The notes under the pieces were generated by a model. The model did no database searches. It saw nothing but the letters and a program-made list of their open reading frames with translations, and had not been told where the DNA came from. From CAMDPA01 sp965223035 (lineage in GTDB: Bacteria > Pseudomonadota > Alphaproteobacteria > Rhizobiales > Hyphomicrobiaceae), in NCBI GenBank assembly GCA_965223035.1, contig OZ244980.1, positions 1,612,001-1,676,000 on the forward strand: DNA of 64,000 nucleotides, in the 5' to 3' direction. Positions 1-8,819 of this stretch are shown here, in pieces. The translations under genes and the position numbers were made by a program. Each line of letters opens with the position of its first letter. The stretch's first letter is position 1.

Positions 1-282
1 ATAGGCTGAGGGGCAGTTGATGATATCGACCAGGCCGCGCTTCAAGGCCGGCGCCTGCTTCTGCCGCGGCGTCACTTCGGGCCCGCCGATATAGCGCAGC
101 TTCAAGCCGGCGTTCATCTTGTTGATGGGGTCATGGAATGTCTTGAAGTAGGCGATGACTTGATCATGGTTTTTGATCAGACATGAGCTGACCTTCAGCG
201 TGACGTCGGCAGCTTGCGATGATGCGGCAAAGGCGAGGGGGATCACGACTGCGACGCTCGCTGCCAAGCATTTTGTGGACAT
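1..282 (-). CDS. TRAP transporter substrate-binding protein (DctP family), N-terminal part
   Basis: The reading frame enters from beyond the left edge and has no stop inside the window, so only the first 94 residues are visible. A signal peptide (MSTKCLAAS..., ending near ASSQAA) is followed by a mature start typical of periplasmic DctP-type receptors, including the segment GGPEVTPRQKQAPALKRG and then VDIINCPSAY, which match the family's conserved 'GPEV.P..Q...L..G.vD' region. A strong ribosome site (AGGAGGT) lies about 7 bases before the ATG. The protein would bind an organic acid in the periplasm and pass it to DctQM permeases, which should lie outside the window. Confidence 0.8.
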   Translation of the reverse strand, partial: MSTKCLAASVAVVIPLAFAASSQAADVTLKVSSCLIKNHDQVIAYFKTFHDPINKMNAGLKLRYIGGPEVTPRQKQAPALKRGLVDIINCPSAY

Positions 283-555
283 TATCAGGAACCTCCCTGT
301 TTTAGCGGGCCGTATTGGGGCCCCATCGTCATTAGTTATTGTCGCTCAGATTGGCAACCCCAGCCGGGAGCGGACGGCTGAGGTGCGAACGGCTTGAGTA
401 TTCAACACGAAGCTTTAGCGGTAAAGTTCAAATGATCCCATCGAGCTGGTACGGTGCTTGGCGCGGCGTTGCCTTGGTTGCCCGACGCGGAGCGTCAAGC
501 CCCGCCGCCAACCCGCGGTATGAGCACAACAGGCCATAGACCTCCCGAGGTTAAC

Positions 556-1740
556 ATGTTGCGAAGCACTGATCGGATTCTGACCACACATGTTGGCAGT
601 TTGATCCGTCCCCGAGAGCTGCAAGCGCAGATCAGAGCGCGGCAGTCGGGACCCGCGTTCGATCAGTCCGCCTTTGCTCAGTGCCTGACAAAGTCGGTTG
701 CCGAGGTGGTTGCGGCGCAGGCCAAGGTCGGCATCGACATCGTCAGTGACGGCGAATTCGGTAAGTTCATCAGCTGGTCGCAATACGTCCTCGACAGATT
801 TTCCGGGTTCCAGCGCAGGCCGTTCGATGCCTCGGGAAATCCGTGGGCGCGCGGCGCGGATCGCACGCGGTTTCACGACTTTTATGCCGAGCTTGATGCG
901 CGCGATGCGCCGGCGACCCAATCGAAAGCGGTTTGTATCGGCCCTGTCAGTTATACAGGCGGTGCCGACCTCGCTCGCGACATAGCCAACCTAAAGGCGG
1001 CGATCGCGGTGACACCGGTGCGGGAAGCTTTTATGCCGGTGGTGGCGCCGGCCAGCGTGATCCCGGATCGCGAGAACGAGTACTATGCCGGCGAGGATCA
1101 GCTGCTCGATGCCATTGGTCTGGCCATGCGCGAGGAGTACAAGGCGATCATCGAGGCCGGATTCGTGGTCCAGCTGGATGATGCCCGCACGGCCGTCACC
1201 TTCGATCGCATGGTGCCGCCGGCCAGCTTCGAGGACTATCGCAAATGGGCCGGCAAGATGGCCGCGGTGTTGAACCACGCCATTGCAGGGCTGGCTGAAG
1301 ATCGCATTCGCTATCACGTCTGCTGGGGCAGTTGGCCGGGGCCGCACAGCACGGACGTGCCGCTCAAGGACATCGTCGATATCATTTTATCGGTGAGGGC
1401 CGGGGCCTACGTGATCGAGGGCGCCAACCCGCGCCATGATCACGAATGGAAGGTCTGGAAGGACGTCAAGCTACCGGACGGCAAGGTGCTGATTCCCGGC
1501 GTGATCAGCCATGCCACCAACATCGTTGAGCATCCCGAATTGGTGGCGGATCGGATCGTTCGGCTGGCCAACCTGGTCGGGCGCGAGAACGTGATCGCCG
1601 GCACCGATTGCGGCTTCGCGCAAAGTCCCTTCTATCGTCGGGTTCACCCCAGCATCATGTGGGCCAAGTTGGAGGCGCTAGCTGAAGGGGCGCGGCTGGC
1701 GACCCGGCAGCTGTGGGACCGGGCCGCCATCGACAGCTGA
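556..1740 (+). CDS. MetE-like cobalamin-independent methionine synthase family protein (C-terminal-domain type)
   Basis: This 394-residue protein corresponds to the catalytic half of MetE. The zinc-site pattern is visible: His-x-Cys in RYHVCWGSW, a Glu in YVIEGANPRH, and a Cys in AGTDCGFAQS. The opening TTHVGSLIRP is typical of the single-domain relatives. These are annotated as methionine synthase II or as vinyl or epoxide-type methyltransferases, so the physiological methyl acceptor is uncertain. I chose the ATG at 556 because GAGG lies 5 bases upstream and homology begins right there; an in-frame upstream start at 454 adds 34 unlikely residues. The gene stands alone between the TRAP receptor and a glycosyltransferase. 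Confidence 0.85.
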   Translation: MLRSTDRILTTHVGSLIRPRELQAQIRARQSGPAFDQSAFAQCLTKSVAEVVAAQAKVGIDIVSDGEFGKFISWSQYVLDRFSGFQRRPFDASGNPWARGADRTRFHDFYAELDARDAPATQSKAVCIGPVSYTGGADLARDIANLKAAIAVTPVREAFMPVVAPASVIPDRENEYYAGEDQLLDAIGLAMREEYKAIIEAGFVVQLDDARTAVTFDRMVPPASFEDYRKWAGKMAAVLNHAIAGLAEDRIRYHVCWGSWPGPHSTDVPLKDIVDIILSVRAGAYVIEGANPRHDHEWKVWKDVKLPDGKVLIPGVISHATNIVEHPELVADRIVRLANLVGRENVIAGTDCGFAQSPFYRRVHPSIMWAKLEALAEGARLATRQLWDRAAIDS

Positions 1741-1976
1741 CCCGGTCGATTGATTGGTCCCGCAAAGGGTTAGGCGTTTGGCATAATCATCTCAGCGCCT
1801 TGCAATTGCCGAATCCGTTGGTCAAAGATTGATCGACCGTGCTGTTGGAGTTGGTTGCGTCGCGACCGATGCGGCGGGTCGATCGCGGCTGGTGGCCGAT
1901 CTTAGAGCAGGACAGTTTGCGATGGAGCCGCTTCGCGAGATATCTCGAACGTGATTTATGCTCTATATCAGAAGGT
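1741..1976. other. Intergenic region, no gene seen
   Basis: No convincing open frame or RNA gene is visible here. The right end is AT-richer and leads into a module C repeat that fills most of the remaining gap before the glycosyltransferase. Confidence 0.5.
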
Positions 1977-2074
1977 TAGATCATTTCCGCCGGAGGCGGA
2001 AGCGTCTTGTCGGCCGGCTCCCCCGCCTGACGGCGAGGGGGCGAGATGGTTCCGGCTCACTGTGAAACGCGATA
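1977..2074. repeat. Dispersed palindrome, module C
   Basis: Begins with TTCCGCCGGAGGCGGAA, runs through a CG-rich imperfect hairpin, and ends with GATGGTTCCGGCTCACTGTG. The same opening, hairpin and GATGGTTCCAGCTCA ending recur in other gaps of the window. Confidence 0.75.
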
Positions 2075-2139
2075 GGGCGCGCAAGTGCCCAGGCGGGCGG
2101 TTCGGCGCCAGCCCGTGCGACGGTCCAAAATGGTGTTGA

Positions 2140-3180
2140 ATGCGCGTGCAACCTGAAAGAGCACCGCCCGGAACGCTGCTCAGCATCGTCGTTCCCGTGC
2201 TGAACGAAGCGGCCAATGTGCGCGAGCTGGTGCAGCGGTTGACGCCCGAGCTGGAGCGCCTCCAGCTCGAGTGGGAGTTGTTATTCGTCGACGATGGATC
2301 CATTGACGAAACGTTGCGGTGCATCAAGCAGCTCAATGTCATCGATCCCCGGATCAAGGCCGTATCGCTCAGCCGCAATTTCGGCAAGGAGATTGCCTTG
2401 GCGGCTGGCCTGAAATACGCATCCGGCGATGCCGTCGTGCTGATGGACGCCGACCTACAGCATCCACCGGAGGTTTTGCCTCAGTTCGTGTCGCGCTGGC
2501 AGGAAGGGTTTCAGGTCGTCTACGGCCAGCGCATCGATCGATCGACGGACAGCCTGATGCGCCGGTTCATCTCGTTGATCTATTATCGGTTGTTTAATAC
2601 GCTCGTGAAAACCGACATACCCGAGGGCGCGGGCGACTTTCGGCTGCTGGATCGCCAGGCCGTCGACGCCATGAACCGGATAGGGGAAACGTCACGGTTC
2701 AACAAGGGGCTGTTCTCTTGGATCGGATTTAAGTCGGTGGGTGTGCCTTACGCCGTCGGTGAGCGGCAGGGCGGTGGGGGATCGCGGTGGAACCTTCGAC
2801 GACTGTTGCATTTCGGGTTGGACGGGTTGACCTCGTTTTCGACGCTGCCGCTGCGGGTGTCGACGATATTGGGGCTTGTCGTGTCGATCTTCGCGTTCGC
2901 TTACGCAATGATCATCATACTGGAGACGCTGATCTTCGGGATCGACGTGCCGGGCTTTCCGTCGCTGATGATTTCCGTGATGTTTTTTGCCGGGGTTCAG
3001 CTGATCTTTCTCGGGATTATCGGGGAGTACTTGGGGCGGATCTACGAGGAGGTAAAGGCGCGGCCGCTGTACTTGGTCGCCGAAGAGATTGGCCTGTCGC
3101 CAACGGCGGCGCGCGGTGGAGAGCACCCGCCAAGCGGCGTGGCATCCTGTGTCGGTGTCCGCGTCGGGGAGCCTTTGTGA
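2140..3180 (+). CDS. GtrB/DPM1-type polyprenyl-phosphate glycosyltransferase (GT2)
   Basis: 346 residues. The GT-A fold motifs are clear: VVPVLNEAANV near residue 20, LFVDDGSIDET near 50, and MDADLQHPPEV near 105, the hallmark of dolichol- and bactoprenol-phosphate sugar transferases. Two C-terminal membrane helices (about residues 235-260 and 270-295) and GEYLGRIYEEVKARP match GtrB and ArnC-like enzymes. It should move a sugar from a nucleotide sugar to undecaprenyl phosphate on the cytoplasmic face. It overlaps the following deacetylase by the sequence GTGA, and a GtrA-like flippase follows, so the three genes look translationally coupled. Confidence 0.9.
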   Translation: MRVQPERAPPGTLLSIVVPVLNEAANVRELVQRLTPELERLQLEWELLFVDDGSIDETLRCIKQLNVIDPRIKAVSLSRNFGKEIALAAGLKYASGDAVVLMDADLQHPPEVLPQFVSRWQEGFQVVYGQRIDRSTDSLMRRFISLIYYRLFNTLVKTDIPEGAGDFRLLDRQAVDAMNRIGETSRFNKGLFSWIGFKSVGVPYAVGERQGGGGSRWNLRRLLHFGLDGLTSFSTLPLRVSTILGLVVSIFAFAYAMIIILETLIFGIDVPGFPSLMISVMFFAGVQLIFLGIIGEYLGRIYEEVKARPLYLVAEEIGLSPTAARGGEHPPSGVASCVGVRVGEPL

Positions 3181-4106
3181 TCAAGCCAACCAGTGCCAGC
3201 GGCACGATGGCGCGGAGGCGCTCCGGGCCGCTGCCGTGCGGCGCCAACGTCATCTTGTGCGCCGACGATTTTGCGATCTCAGACGGTGTGAGCCGGGCCA
3301 TCGAGGAACTCGGCGCTGTGCGGCGGTTGAGCGCGACGAGCGCGATCGTGACGCTTCCCACATGGACCAGCCATGCCCCGCGGCTGGCCAAACTGCGACC
3401 GAAAATGGCGATCGGGCTGCACATCAATCTGACATTGGGACAGCCGATGGCGGCGATGCCCCGAATCGCGCCCGACGGTCGATTGCCCGGGTTGACGACG
3501 CTTTTGGCGATGGCACTGGCCGGGCGGCTGAGCCAAGACGAGGTGGTCGCGGAGGTGTTGCGCCAGTTGACCGCCTTTGAAGCCGGCGTTGGCTGGCCGC
3601 CCGACTTCGTCGACGGCCACCAGCATGCACATGCGTTGCCCGGCATTCGAAGCGGTGTGGTGCGCGCCCTGGCCCGGCACGACCGGGAACGACGGCTGTT
3701 GGTCCGCGATCCGGCCGATCGCCTTGGCGTGATTGTGCGGCGCGGAGCCAGCGTCCCCAAGGCGTTGGCGCTGTCGGCACTGGTCGCCGGTTTCGGCAGC
3801 ACCGTGCGACGGGCGGGCTTCGGTACCAATCAAGGTTTTAGTGGCGTTTCCGATTTTGATCGACGGTCGCCCTACGAGCAGGAGCTGACCCGCTTCTTCC
3901 AGCTGCCTGGGCGACGTCATCTGGTCATGTGCCATCCAGGTTATCCCGATGCGGGCCTGCATGCCGTCGATCCGATCGTCGAGCGGCGCCAGGATGAGTT
4001 GGCGGCGATTTCGCAGGCGCCGGGCCTGGTCGACGCCATCTGGCATGTGGAACGTGGCGCGACGGGCAAGCAACTGGCATGGCCGGGGCGGAGGTGCCAG
4101 CCTTGA
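3177..4106 (+). CDS. ChbG/HpnK (YdjC) family carbohydrate deacetylase
   Basis: 309 residues from the GTG that overlaps the previous stop; an ATG at 3207 is the alternative start and loses nothing conserved. The metal site is visible as LCADDFAISDGVS near the N terminus and DGHQHAHALPGIR in the middle, with HPGYPD near the end. Family members remove N-acetyl groups from amino sugars, for example in chitooligosaccharides (ChbG) or in hopanoid biosynthesis (HpnK). Its position between a polyprenyl-phosphate glycosyltransferase and a GtrA protein suggests that it deacetylates a lipid-linked amino sugar; that is inference from context. Confidence 0.85.
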   Translation: MIKPTSASGTMARRRSGPLPCGANVILCADDFAISDGVSRAIEELGAVRRLSATSAIVTLPTWTSHAPRLAKLRPKMAIGLHINLTLGQPMAAMPRIAPDGRLPGLTTLLAMALAGRLSQDEVVAEVLRQLTAFEAGVGWPPDFVDGHQHAHALPGIRSGVVRALARHDRERRLLVRDPADRLGVIVRRGASVPKALALSALVAGFGSTVRRAGFGTNQGFSGVSDFDRRSPYEQELTRFFQLPGRRHLVMCHPGYPDAGLHAVDPIVERRQDELAAISQAPGLVDAIWHVERGATGKQLAWPGRRCQP

Positions 4107-4552
4107 ACCAACTGATCGACACAGCCGCACGCTTCGTCCAGCGCAACACCGCGCTGCCGACCGCCGCGCTGCATTACGGCGGCTTCGTGCTGGCCGGTGC
4201 ACTCGCCTTTGTTACCGATGCCTCCTTGCTGCTGGCGTTGACAGCCGGTTGTGGCCTGTCGCCGCTGTTGGCGCGCCCGATCGGCATCGGCCTCGCGATG
4301 ATCGTCTCCTGGCTGGTCAACCGCACCGTCACCTTCGCGGTTGTCAGTCGGCCCAGCTATCGCGAGTTCGCCAAATACGCTGCGGTGGTTGGGATGGCGC
4401 AAGCGGTGAACTATGTGATCTTTGCCGTCATCGTTCTCACCTGGCCAACTTGGCCGCCGATCGTAGCCCTGATCCTGGCCTGCCTGGTCTCGATGCTGAT
4501 CTCCTACATGGGCTATCGCTATGGGGTGTTCGGCCGGCACTGGCGAGGCTAA
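4079..4552 (+). CDS. GtrA family membrane protein (lipid-linked sugar flippase type)
   Basis: 157 residues with four predicted membrane helices. GtrA signatures are visible: YGGFVLAGALAFVTDASLL, NRTVTFAV and EFAKYAAVVG, and the end ISYMGYRYGVF. GtrA proteins are thought to flip undecaprenyl-linked sugars across the inner membrane. The ATG at 4079 overlaps the deacetylase by 28 bases. A TTG at 4103, with GGAGG 8 bases upstream and a TTGA overlap with the deacetylase stop, may be the true start. It closes the glycosyltransferase-deacetylase-GtrA set. Confidence 0.88.
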   Translation: MAGAEVPALNQLIDTAARFVQRNTALPTAALHYGGFVLAGALAFVTDASLLLALTAGCGLSPLLARPIGIGLAMIVSWLVNRTVTFAVVSRPSYREFAKYAAVVGMAQAVNYVIFAVIVLTWPTWPPIVALILACLVSMLISYMGYRYGVFGRHWRG

Positions 4553-4676
4553 AGCGGTTCAATGTGGGCTGGAACCAACTCGCTGCCCGATCCGGTCACC
4601 CACCCAAGCGTGGCGTGGGTGGTCGGATGGTGGAGCGGGACGGCAGGACCGATCCGCCTTAGCCGGAATTGATCCA
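4553..4676. repeat. Dispersed palindrome, module C (reverse orientation)
   Basis: Starts just after the GtrA stop with the reverse complement of the 'GGTTCCAGC..CACTGAAACGC' ending and finishes with GGACCGATCCGCCTTAGCCGG. The central part pairs around CACCCACCCAAGC and GTGGGTGG. Confidence 0.65.
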
Positions 4677-4701
4677 GTCGGATTTGAAAGGGACCCCGTC
4701 C

Positions 4702-5574
4702 ATGAACGACCGCGCCCGGCCGCTGATCATCGACAGCGCCGGTGACCTGTTCTCACGTTACGACGCCATCATCTCGGATATCTGGGGGGTGGTGCACGAC
4801 GGCGCGCGGGCCTATCCCGCGGCGGCTGAGGCCTTTATGCGGTTCCGCGCCGGCGGCGGCACCGTCATGTTGTTGTCAAATGCACCGATGCCCTCGCACT
4901 GGGTGGCCGAGGTGCTCGATGAGAAGGGCGTTCGCCGCGATGCGTGGGACGTGATCGTCTCCTCCGGTGACTTGGCCTTGAGCCATGTCGCCGCTCAGGG
5001 CTTCGAGCGCGTCCACCATATCGGGACCGAGCGTGATTTACCGCTGTTTGACAAGATGCCCGTGGAACGGGTTGCGATGCACCAGGCGGAGGCCATCGTC
5101 TGCACCGGCCTGTTCGACGATCGCTCCGAGACGGCCGAGGACTATCGCCCATTGCTTGAACAAGCGCTGGCCAACCGGTTGCCTTTGGTGTGTGCCAACC
5201 CGGACCTGGTGGTCGACGTCGGCGGCGCGCTGCTGCCGTGTGCCGGTGTGATCGCGGAGCTTTATGAGGCGATGGGCGGGGCGGTCTACTGGGCGGGCAA
5301 GCCGCATCCGCCGGCCTACCAGCGTGCGCTGGCCGCGATCGAGCGATCGCGCGGTGGAAGGCCTGAATTGGACCGGATCTTGGCGATTGGTGACGCGGTG
5401 CGCACAGACATTGCCGGTGCGGCACAATTTGGACTCGACTGCCTATTCATCGGCCAGGGCATTCATCGCAGCGAGGTGTTGTCCGCCGGCCAACTGGACG
5501 CAGCAGCCTTGGAGCGGTTGTTGGCGGGAGCCGAGGGGCGACCGGTTGCCGCCATGGTGGGGGTGGCCTGGTGA
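4702..5574 (+). CDS. HAD-superfamily class IIA hydrolase (TIGR01459 type)
   Basis: 290 residues. All four HAD motifs can be read: I, ISDIWGVVHDGARAYP near residue 30; II, LLSNAPMPS; III, AGKPHPPAY; IV, LAIGDAVRTDIAGA. The class IIA cap lies between II and III. The family, found mainly in alphaproteobacteria, resembles p-nitrophenylphosphatase and NagD; the natural substrate is unknown. I chose ATG 4702 (AAAGGGA about 8 bases before it) over an in-frame TTG at 4669, which lies inside the module C repeat. Confidence 0.88.
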   Translation: MNDRARPLIIDSAGDLFSRYDAIISDIWGVVHDGARAYPAAAEAFMRFRAGGGTVMLLSNAPMPSHWVAEVLDEKGVRRDAWDVIVSSGDLALSHVAAQGFERVHHIGTERDLPLFDKMPVERVAMHQAEAIVCTGLFDDRSETAEDYRPLLEQALANRLPLVCANPDLVVDVGGALLPCAGVIAELYEAMGGAVYWAGKPHPPAYQRALAAIERSRGGRPELDRILAIGDAVRTDIAGAAQFGLDCLFIGQGIHRSEVLSAGQLDAAALERLLAGAEGRPVAAMVGVAW

Positions 5575-5633
5575 TGCCTGAAGCCGGGAATGGCGCTAAC
5601 TTAGGGTCTTCTTGGCGGCACACAAACTTTTTC

Positions 5634-5684
5634 CCGAGCCATGCTAAGTGCCGAGCCATGCCAAGTCCCGAGACCATGCTAAGT
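5634..5684. repeat. Three tandem copies of a 16-17 base unit
   Basis: Units read CCGAGCCATGCTAAGT, CCGAGCCATGCCAAGT and CCGAGACCATGCTAAGT. Function unknown. Confidence 0.7.
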
Positions 5685-5754
5685 TGTGTAGAGTTTCCCT
5701 ACTCATGCGGCGGTCATACAGAGATCAGGATCGACTTATTTGAAACGTTAAATC

Positions 5755-5816
5755 TAGCGCAACCTGCTTTTCTCCGGGATCGGAACGATCCTGGAGAAAA
5801 GCAGAAAGATGATCGA
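5755..5816. repeat. Dispersed palindrome, divergent module A
   Basis: Arms CTGCTTTTCTCC and GGAGAAAAGCAG are perfectly complementary although their sequence differs from the usual CTGCCTTTAATCGG. The loop keeps the family core ATCGGAACGATC. The right end carries the GATGATC terminus normally found on module B. Confidence 0.75.
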
Positions 5817-6024
5817 ACGGCTCAAAGCTCCGGCGAGGCTGTCAACGTGGTGGGTGGGTCGGCGTCGATCAGCTTCATCGGTTTGGCGACCCTCGTGCGA
5901 TTGCCATCGCCTCGCGGCCGGAGCCGATGACACCGGCTGTTCGGCATGAGCGGGAGGCGGATGTCGAACGGCCATGGGCGGCGGACCATCGCGCCAGATG
6001 CGCGGCCACGCTGTCGGTGATCAC

Positions 6025-6474
6025 TTACCCTTTCTTCGGCAGCGCGACGATCATATCCAGTTCGACCCTCGCTCCAGGTGATGACAGCTGATTGACGCAA
6101 ATTGTGGTCGATGCCGGCTGCCAGCTGCCGAAGTACGGCCCCATCGCCCGATGAATCCCGTCGAAGTCACGGATATCGATCATGTATTTGGTGACCTTAA
6201 CAACGTCGCTCCAGCTGGCGCCGACGTCATCCAATACCAGCTTGATGTTCTCCATGGCCCGGTGAGTTTGCTCGGCAATGTCGCAGGGATGATCGTGCTG
6301 GCTGTCGACATGCGGGTGGTCATGATAAAGCGGCGACGGCGTCGCGCCGGACACGAACATCAGATCGCAGGCTCCGACGATCTTGACGGCCGGCGCATAG
6401 GGCATGCGATGGGCCTGGCTCGGATCGGGCTGCACCAATTGCAATCTGTGTTCCGGTGAAACGTCCTGGGGCAT
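6025..6474 (-). CDS. RidA family (YjgF/YER057c/UK114) protein
   Basis: 149 residues. The C terminus GARVELDMIVAL holds the conserved arginine of the imine-deaminase site, and the LFVSGATP and THRAMENIKLVLDDVGAS segments are typical. Members hydrolyse reactive enamine/imine intermediates made by PLP enzymes, or serve in specific catabolic pathways; this one has a somewhat extended N terminus and is probably an RidA-subfamily member of unknown substrate. A strong AAGGAGA site precedes the ATG at 6474. It is a single gene convergent with the HAD phosphatase. Confidence 0.88.
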   Translation of the reverse strand: MPQDVSPEHRLQLVQPDPSQAHRMPYAPAVKIVGACDLMFVSGATPSPLYHDHPHVDSQHDHPCDIAEQTHRAMENIKLVLDDVGASWSDVVKVTKYMIDIRDFDGIHRAMGPYFGSWQPASTTICVNQLSSPGARVELDMIVALPKKG

Positions 6475-6513
6475 CTCAAACTCTCCTTGCGCTGTGACTG
6501 TCGCTCGCCAGCC

Positions 6514-6636
6514 TAGATTATTTCCGCCCTAGGCGGAATCGCCTTGCCGGCGCGTTCCCCACGCGGCCGCCCAATGGCCCGATGTTAGAGGTGGCGGGTT
6601 GGTTGTGGCGGGATGGTTCCAGCTCACATTGCAACG
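6514..6636. repeat. Dispersed palindrome, module C
   Basis: Begins with TTTCCGCCCTAGGCGGAA and ends with GGGATGGTTCCAGCTCACA. It lies just upstream of the ridA-like gene. Confidence 0.7.
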
Positions 6637-6836
6637 GCCCAGCCGATGCCCGGCCTATCGACCACAGCCTGATCGATGGCGATGGCGGCTGCTTTGAACG
6701 CCATCCCAGGCCTGTCCCATGGCCTTGATGTGAAGCTTGCGGCGCAGGTCAACCTCGCGATCGAATCCACCGAAAGCGTGAGCGGTGCCCAGCCCGCGAT
6801 CATTGCATCACAGGTGGGCTCACTGCGGCGACTGGT

Positions 6837-7883
6837 TCACTCGACCTGGCCAGAGGAAAATTGTTTGAACACGATATCGGGTGAAGAGGTGTTGTGGCGC
6901 GATGGCGCGGTTCTTCCCAGCCACACGTCGGTGGCGGCGGCCCGGTCGAAGCGCATGATGTCGGTCTCGCGCCAACCGGTCGCTTCTGCCGGGCGGACGG
7001 CGATCCGGGCCACGTCGTTGTTGAAGCTGGTCACGTACATCGAGCGCAACATGGCAAATGGGCGATCCGTGATGGCGGCGTCGAAGGCGACGTCCAGCGC
7101 AGCCAGGCCGTGATCGGCGCGCGCGAGCGTAACAGTGGCCGTGCCTCCACGTGCGAAGCTGAGCGTGAAGCTGCGCGTCTTGGGATCGAAAACCACCTCT
7201 TTGATGCGGACCACCGGCCGGCCTTGTTTTTCGGTCGGACCGATTAGGACTGACGAGCCGAACGCGGTGGGGGCGCGGTCGGGTGGCGCCATCGGACGAA
7301 TGCGCCAATAGCCGTCCTGTGGATACAGCACCAGGATCTCCTCGCCGCCCATCGGCCTAATCTGCCAAAGCTGCAGCAGGTGAATGTCACGGGTGACGCG
7401 ATCCCCCACGCGTACGGTCGCGGTCGCCGGTCGCCAGTTGCTGGCGAACGTATGGCCCACCAACCAAAACCCGATCTCTTCATAAAGTGTCACCCGCTTC
7501 GGCGGGGTGGCCGGTTTGAACGCTGGGTCGGCTGAAAAGTCGCATGCGGTCCAGTCCGCCTTGAAGTTGTCGCGCTGGAGGCTGCCCATGTAGGCGGGAT
7601 GCGCGGCCTCGATGCGAAAGGAGCGCACTTTGGGGCTGGTCAATGCGATGGTGACGTTGTCCTTCTCCGCGCACAGAACGGGTGTGGAGCGGTTGCTGAC
7701 CTCGACCGCCACCCTACCGGCGCTTGCGGCAGCGGCCGGTGCGTTGGCGAGCAGCTGGCCGGCCAATGCGATCACGCCGCCAAGCGCGCACAGGGCTCGC
7801 CGGCACCGTCTGCGCCGATGGCTGATGGCCTGGCACGGAGCAGGGCGCCGAACTCGCTGGTCGTCACGGATTGAGTAGCGCAT
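6837..7883 (-). CDS. Exported protein of unknown function
   Basis: 348 residues from the ATG at 7883, which lies 20 bases inside the end of the preceding methyltransferase gene. That overlap and the arginine-rich start followed by a hydrophobic stretch (ALCALGGVIALAGQLL, then ANAPAAAASA) indicate translational coupling and export by a signal peptide or membrane anchor. The mature part is rich in beta-strand-like segments, with a central WLVGHTFASNWRP region and YPQDGYWRIRPM. I do not recognise the family. It presumably works with the FkbM-like enzyme on a surface molecule; that is inference from coupling alone. Confidence 0.7.
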   Translation of the reverse strand: MRYSIRDDQRVRRPAPCQAISHRRRRCRRALCALGGVIALAGQLLANAPAAAASAGRVAVEVSNRSTPVLCAEKDNVTIALTSPKVRSFRIEAAHPAYMGSLQRDNFKADWTACDFSADPAFKPATPPKRVTLYEEIGFWLVGHTFASNWRPATATVRVGDRVTRDIHLLQLWQIRPMGGEEILVLYPQDGYWRIRPMAPPDRAPTAFGSSVLIGPTEKQGRPVVRIKEVVFDPKTRSFTLSFARGGTATVTLARADHGLAALDVAFDAAITDRPFAMLRSMYVTSFNNDVARIAVRPAEATGWRETDIMRFDRAAATDVWLGRTAPSRHNTSSPDIVFKQFSSGQVE

Positions 7884-8652
7884 AGATGTCGCCCGAATTG
7901 GCCTCGTGTGGCAGCGTGCCGAGGTGGTTTGCGATGTCGCCGGCGCTGATCCAGCGGTCGAACGTGAGCTGCTGGCTTTCGCCAAGCGCCATGTCAAAAC
8001 CGTAGGTGCCCAAAGCGGCCAGACGTGACAGGCCGGCGAGCGCCACGTCGCGCTGGATGGTGGTGAATTCGAAAGACAGGGCGGCCAGCGGTCGGCTCAG
8101 ACCCGCCAACACCTCGGCCTCGAACCCCTCCACATCGATCTTCACGAAAGCCGGACAGCCATGGCGGGCGATCATTTGATCCAGGGTGACCGCTGCAACC
8201 GGCGTCGCCCTGTCCCAGACTTGATCCTCCCAGCCGACGGCGCCGTCGGCGGCCGCCACGAACTGATCCGACACGGTGGCGACAGTGGCGTTGGCGGTAT
8301 TGATGTGCAGCATCAGCTGGCCAGGCTGTTTGGCGCAAACGCCGGTTTGCAGTAAGACGTCAGCGTCGCCGTCAAAGATCGACCGAATGATGCCGGCGCA
8401 ATCGTCCTGCGGCTCCACGGCCACCACGCGCGCGCCTAGCCGTCGAAACGATCCGATCCTGTCTCCGACATGGGCACCGATGTCGAACACCAGGTCGCCG
8501 GGCCTGACAAAGCGCCGATAGAGCTGGTCCATGGCCGCGGCGCGGGCGGCGTCGTCCCAGTAGACCTGCATGGAGCGGTGCAGGCTGGCGAGGCGGGTGC
8601 GAACCATCGCGGCGCGCTGTTGGGTATCGGCCTTTCCTGTGGCTTGGGTCAT
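7864..8652 (-). CDS. FkbM family SAM-dependent methyltransferase
   Basis: 262 residues. The SAM-binding motif I, LVFDIGAHVGDRIGSFRRLG, is near residue 55 and is followed by VVAVEPQ; FVKIDVEGFEAEVLAGL near residue 170 is the FkbM hallmark. These enzymes O-methylate sugars or polyketides. The gene begins a two-gene unit with the exported protein that overlaps it by 20 bases. An AAGG sequence lies ahead of the ATG. Confidence 0.88.
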   Translation of the reverse strand: MTQATGKADTQQRAAMVRTRLASLHRSMQVYWDDAARAAAMDQLYRRFVRPGDLVFDIGAHVGDRIGSFRRLGARVVAVEPQDDCAGIIRSIFDGDADVLLQTGVCAKQPGQLMLHINTANATVATVSDQFVAAADGAVGWEDQVWDRATPVAAVTLDQMIARHGCPAFVKIDVEGFEAEVLAGLSRPLAALSFEFTTIQRDVALAGLSRLAALGTYGFDMALGESQQLTFDRWISAGDIANHLGTLPHEANSGDIYALLNP

Positions 8653-8681
8653 GCGGTGGCCTTGCGCAAACTGTTTGGTTC

Positions 8682-8819
8682 TAGAGCAACCTGCCTTTAA
8701 TCGGAATCGGAACGATCCCGATTAAAGGCAGAAAGTTGCTCACCACTTTAAGAGCGATCACCTTTGCGCCTTGAATCGGAACCGGCTTTGCGGTTCCGAT
8801 TCAAGGCAGGTTGCTCTAG
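8682..8819. repeat. Dispersed palindromes, module A followed by a B-type hairpin with an A terminus
   Basis: The first hairpin is standard module A (GAGCAACCTGCCTTTAATCGG and its complement). The linker ACCACTTTAAGAGCGATCA leads to a B-type stem with arms CCTTGAATCGGAACCG and CGGTTCCGATTCAAGG. The right end is CAGGTTGCTCTAG, the A terminus, instead of GATGATC. Confidence 0.85.

Larger units (their letters stand above)
5575..6024. other. Intergenic region with short direct repeats and one module A palindrome
   Basis: This 450-base gap between converging genes contains three near-copies of CCGAGCCATGCTAAGT (5634-5684) and a module A-like palindrome (5755-5816). No gene is recognisable in the remainder. 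Confidence 0.5.

Noticed and set aside
415..921. Long antisense frames over real genes (for example 415-921, 3279-4202, 9782-10639, 26287-26724, 51478-52500)
   Set aside because: They are products of GC-rich codon bias in the opposite strand, arginine- and proline-rich, without motifs or ribosome sites.
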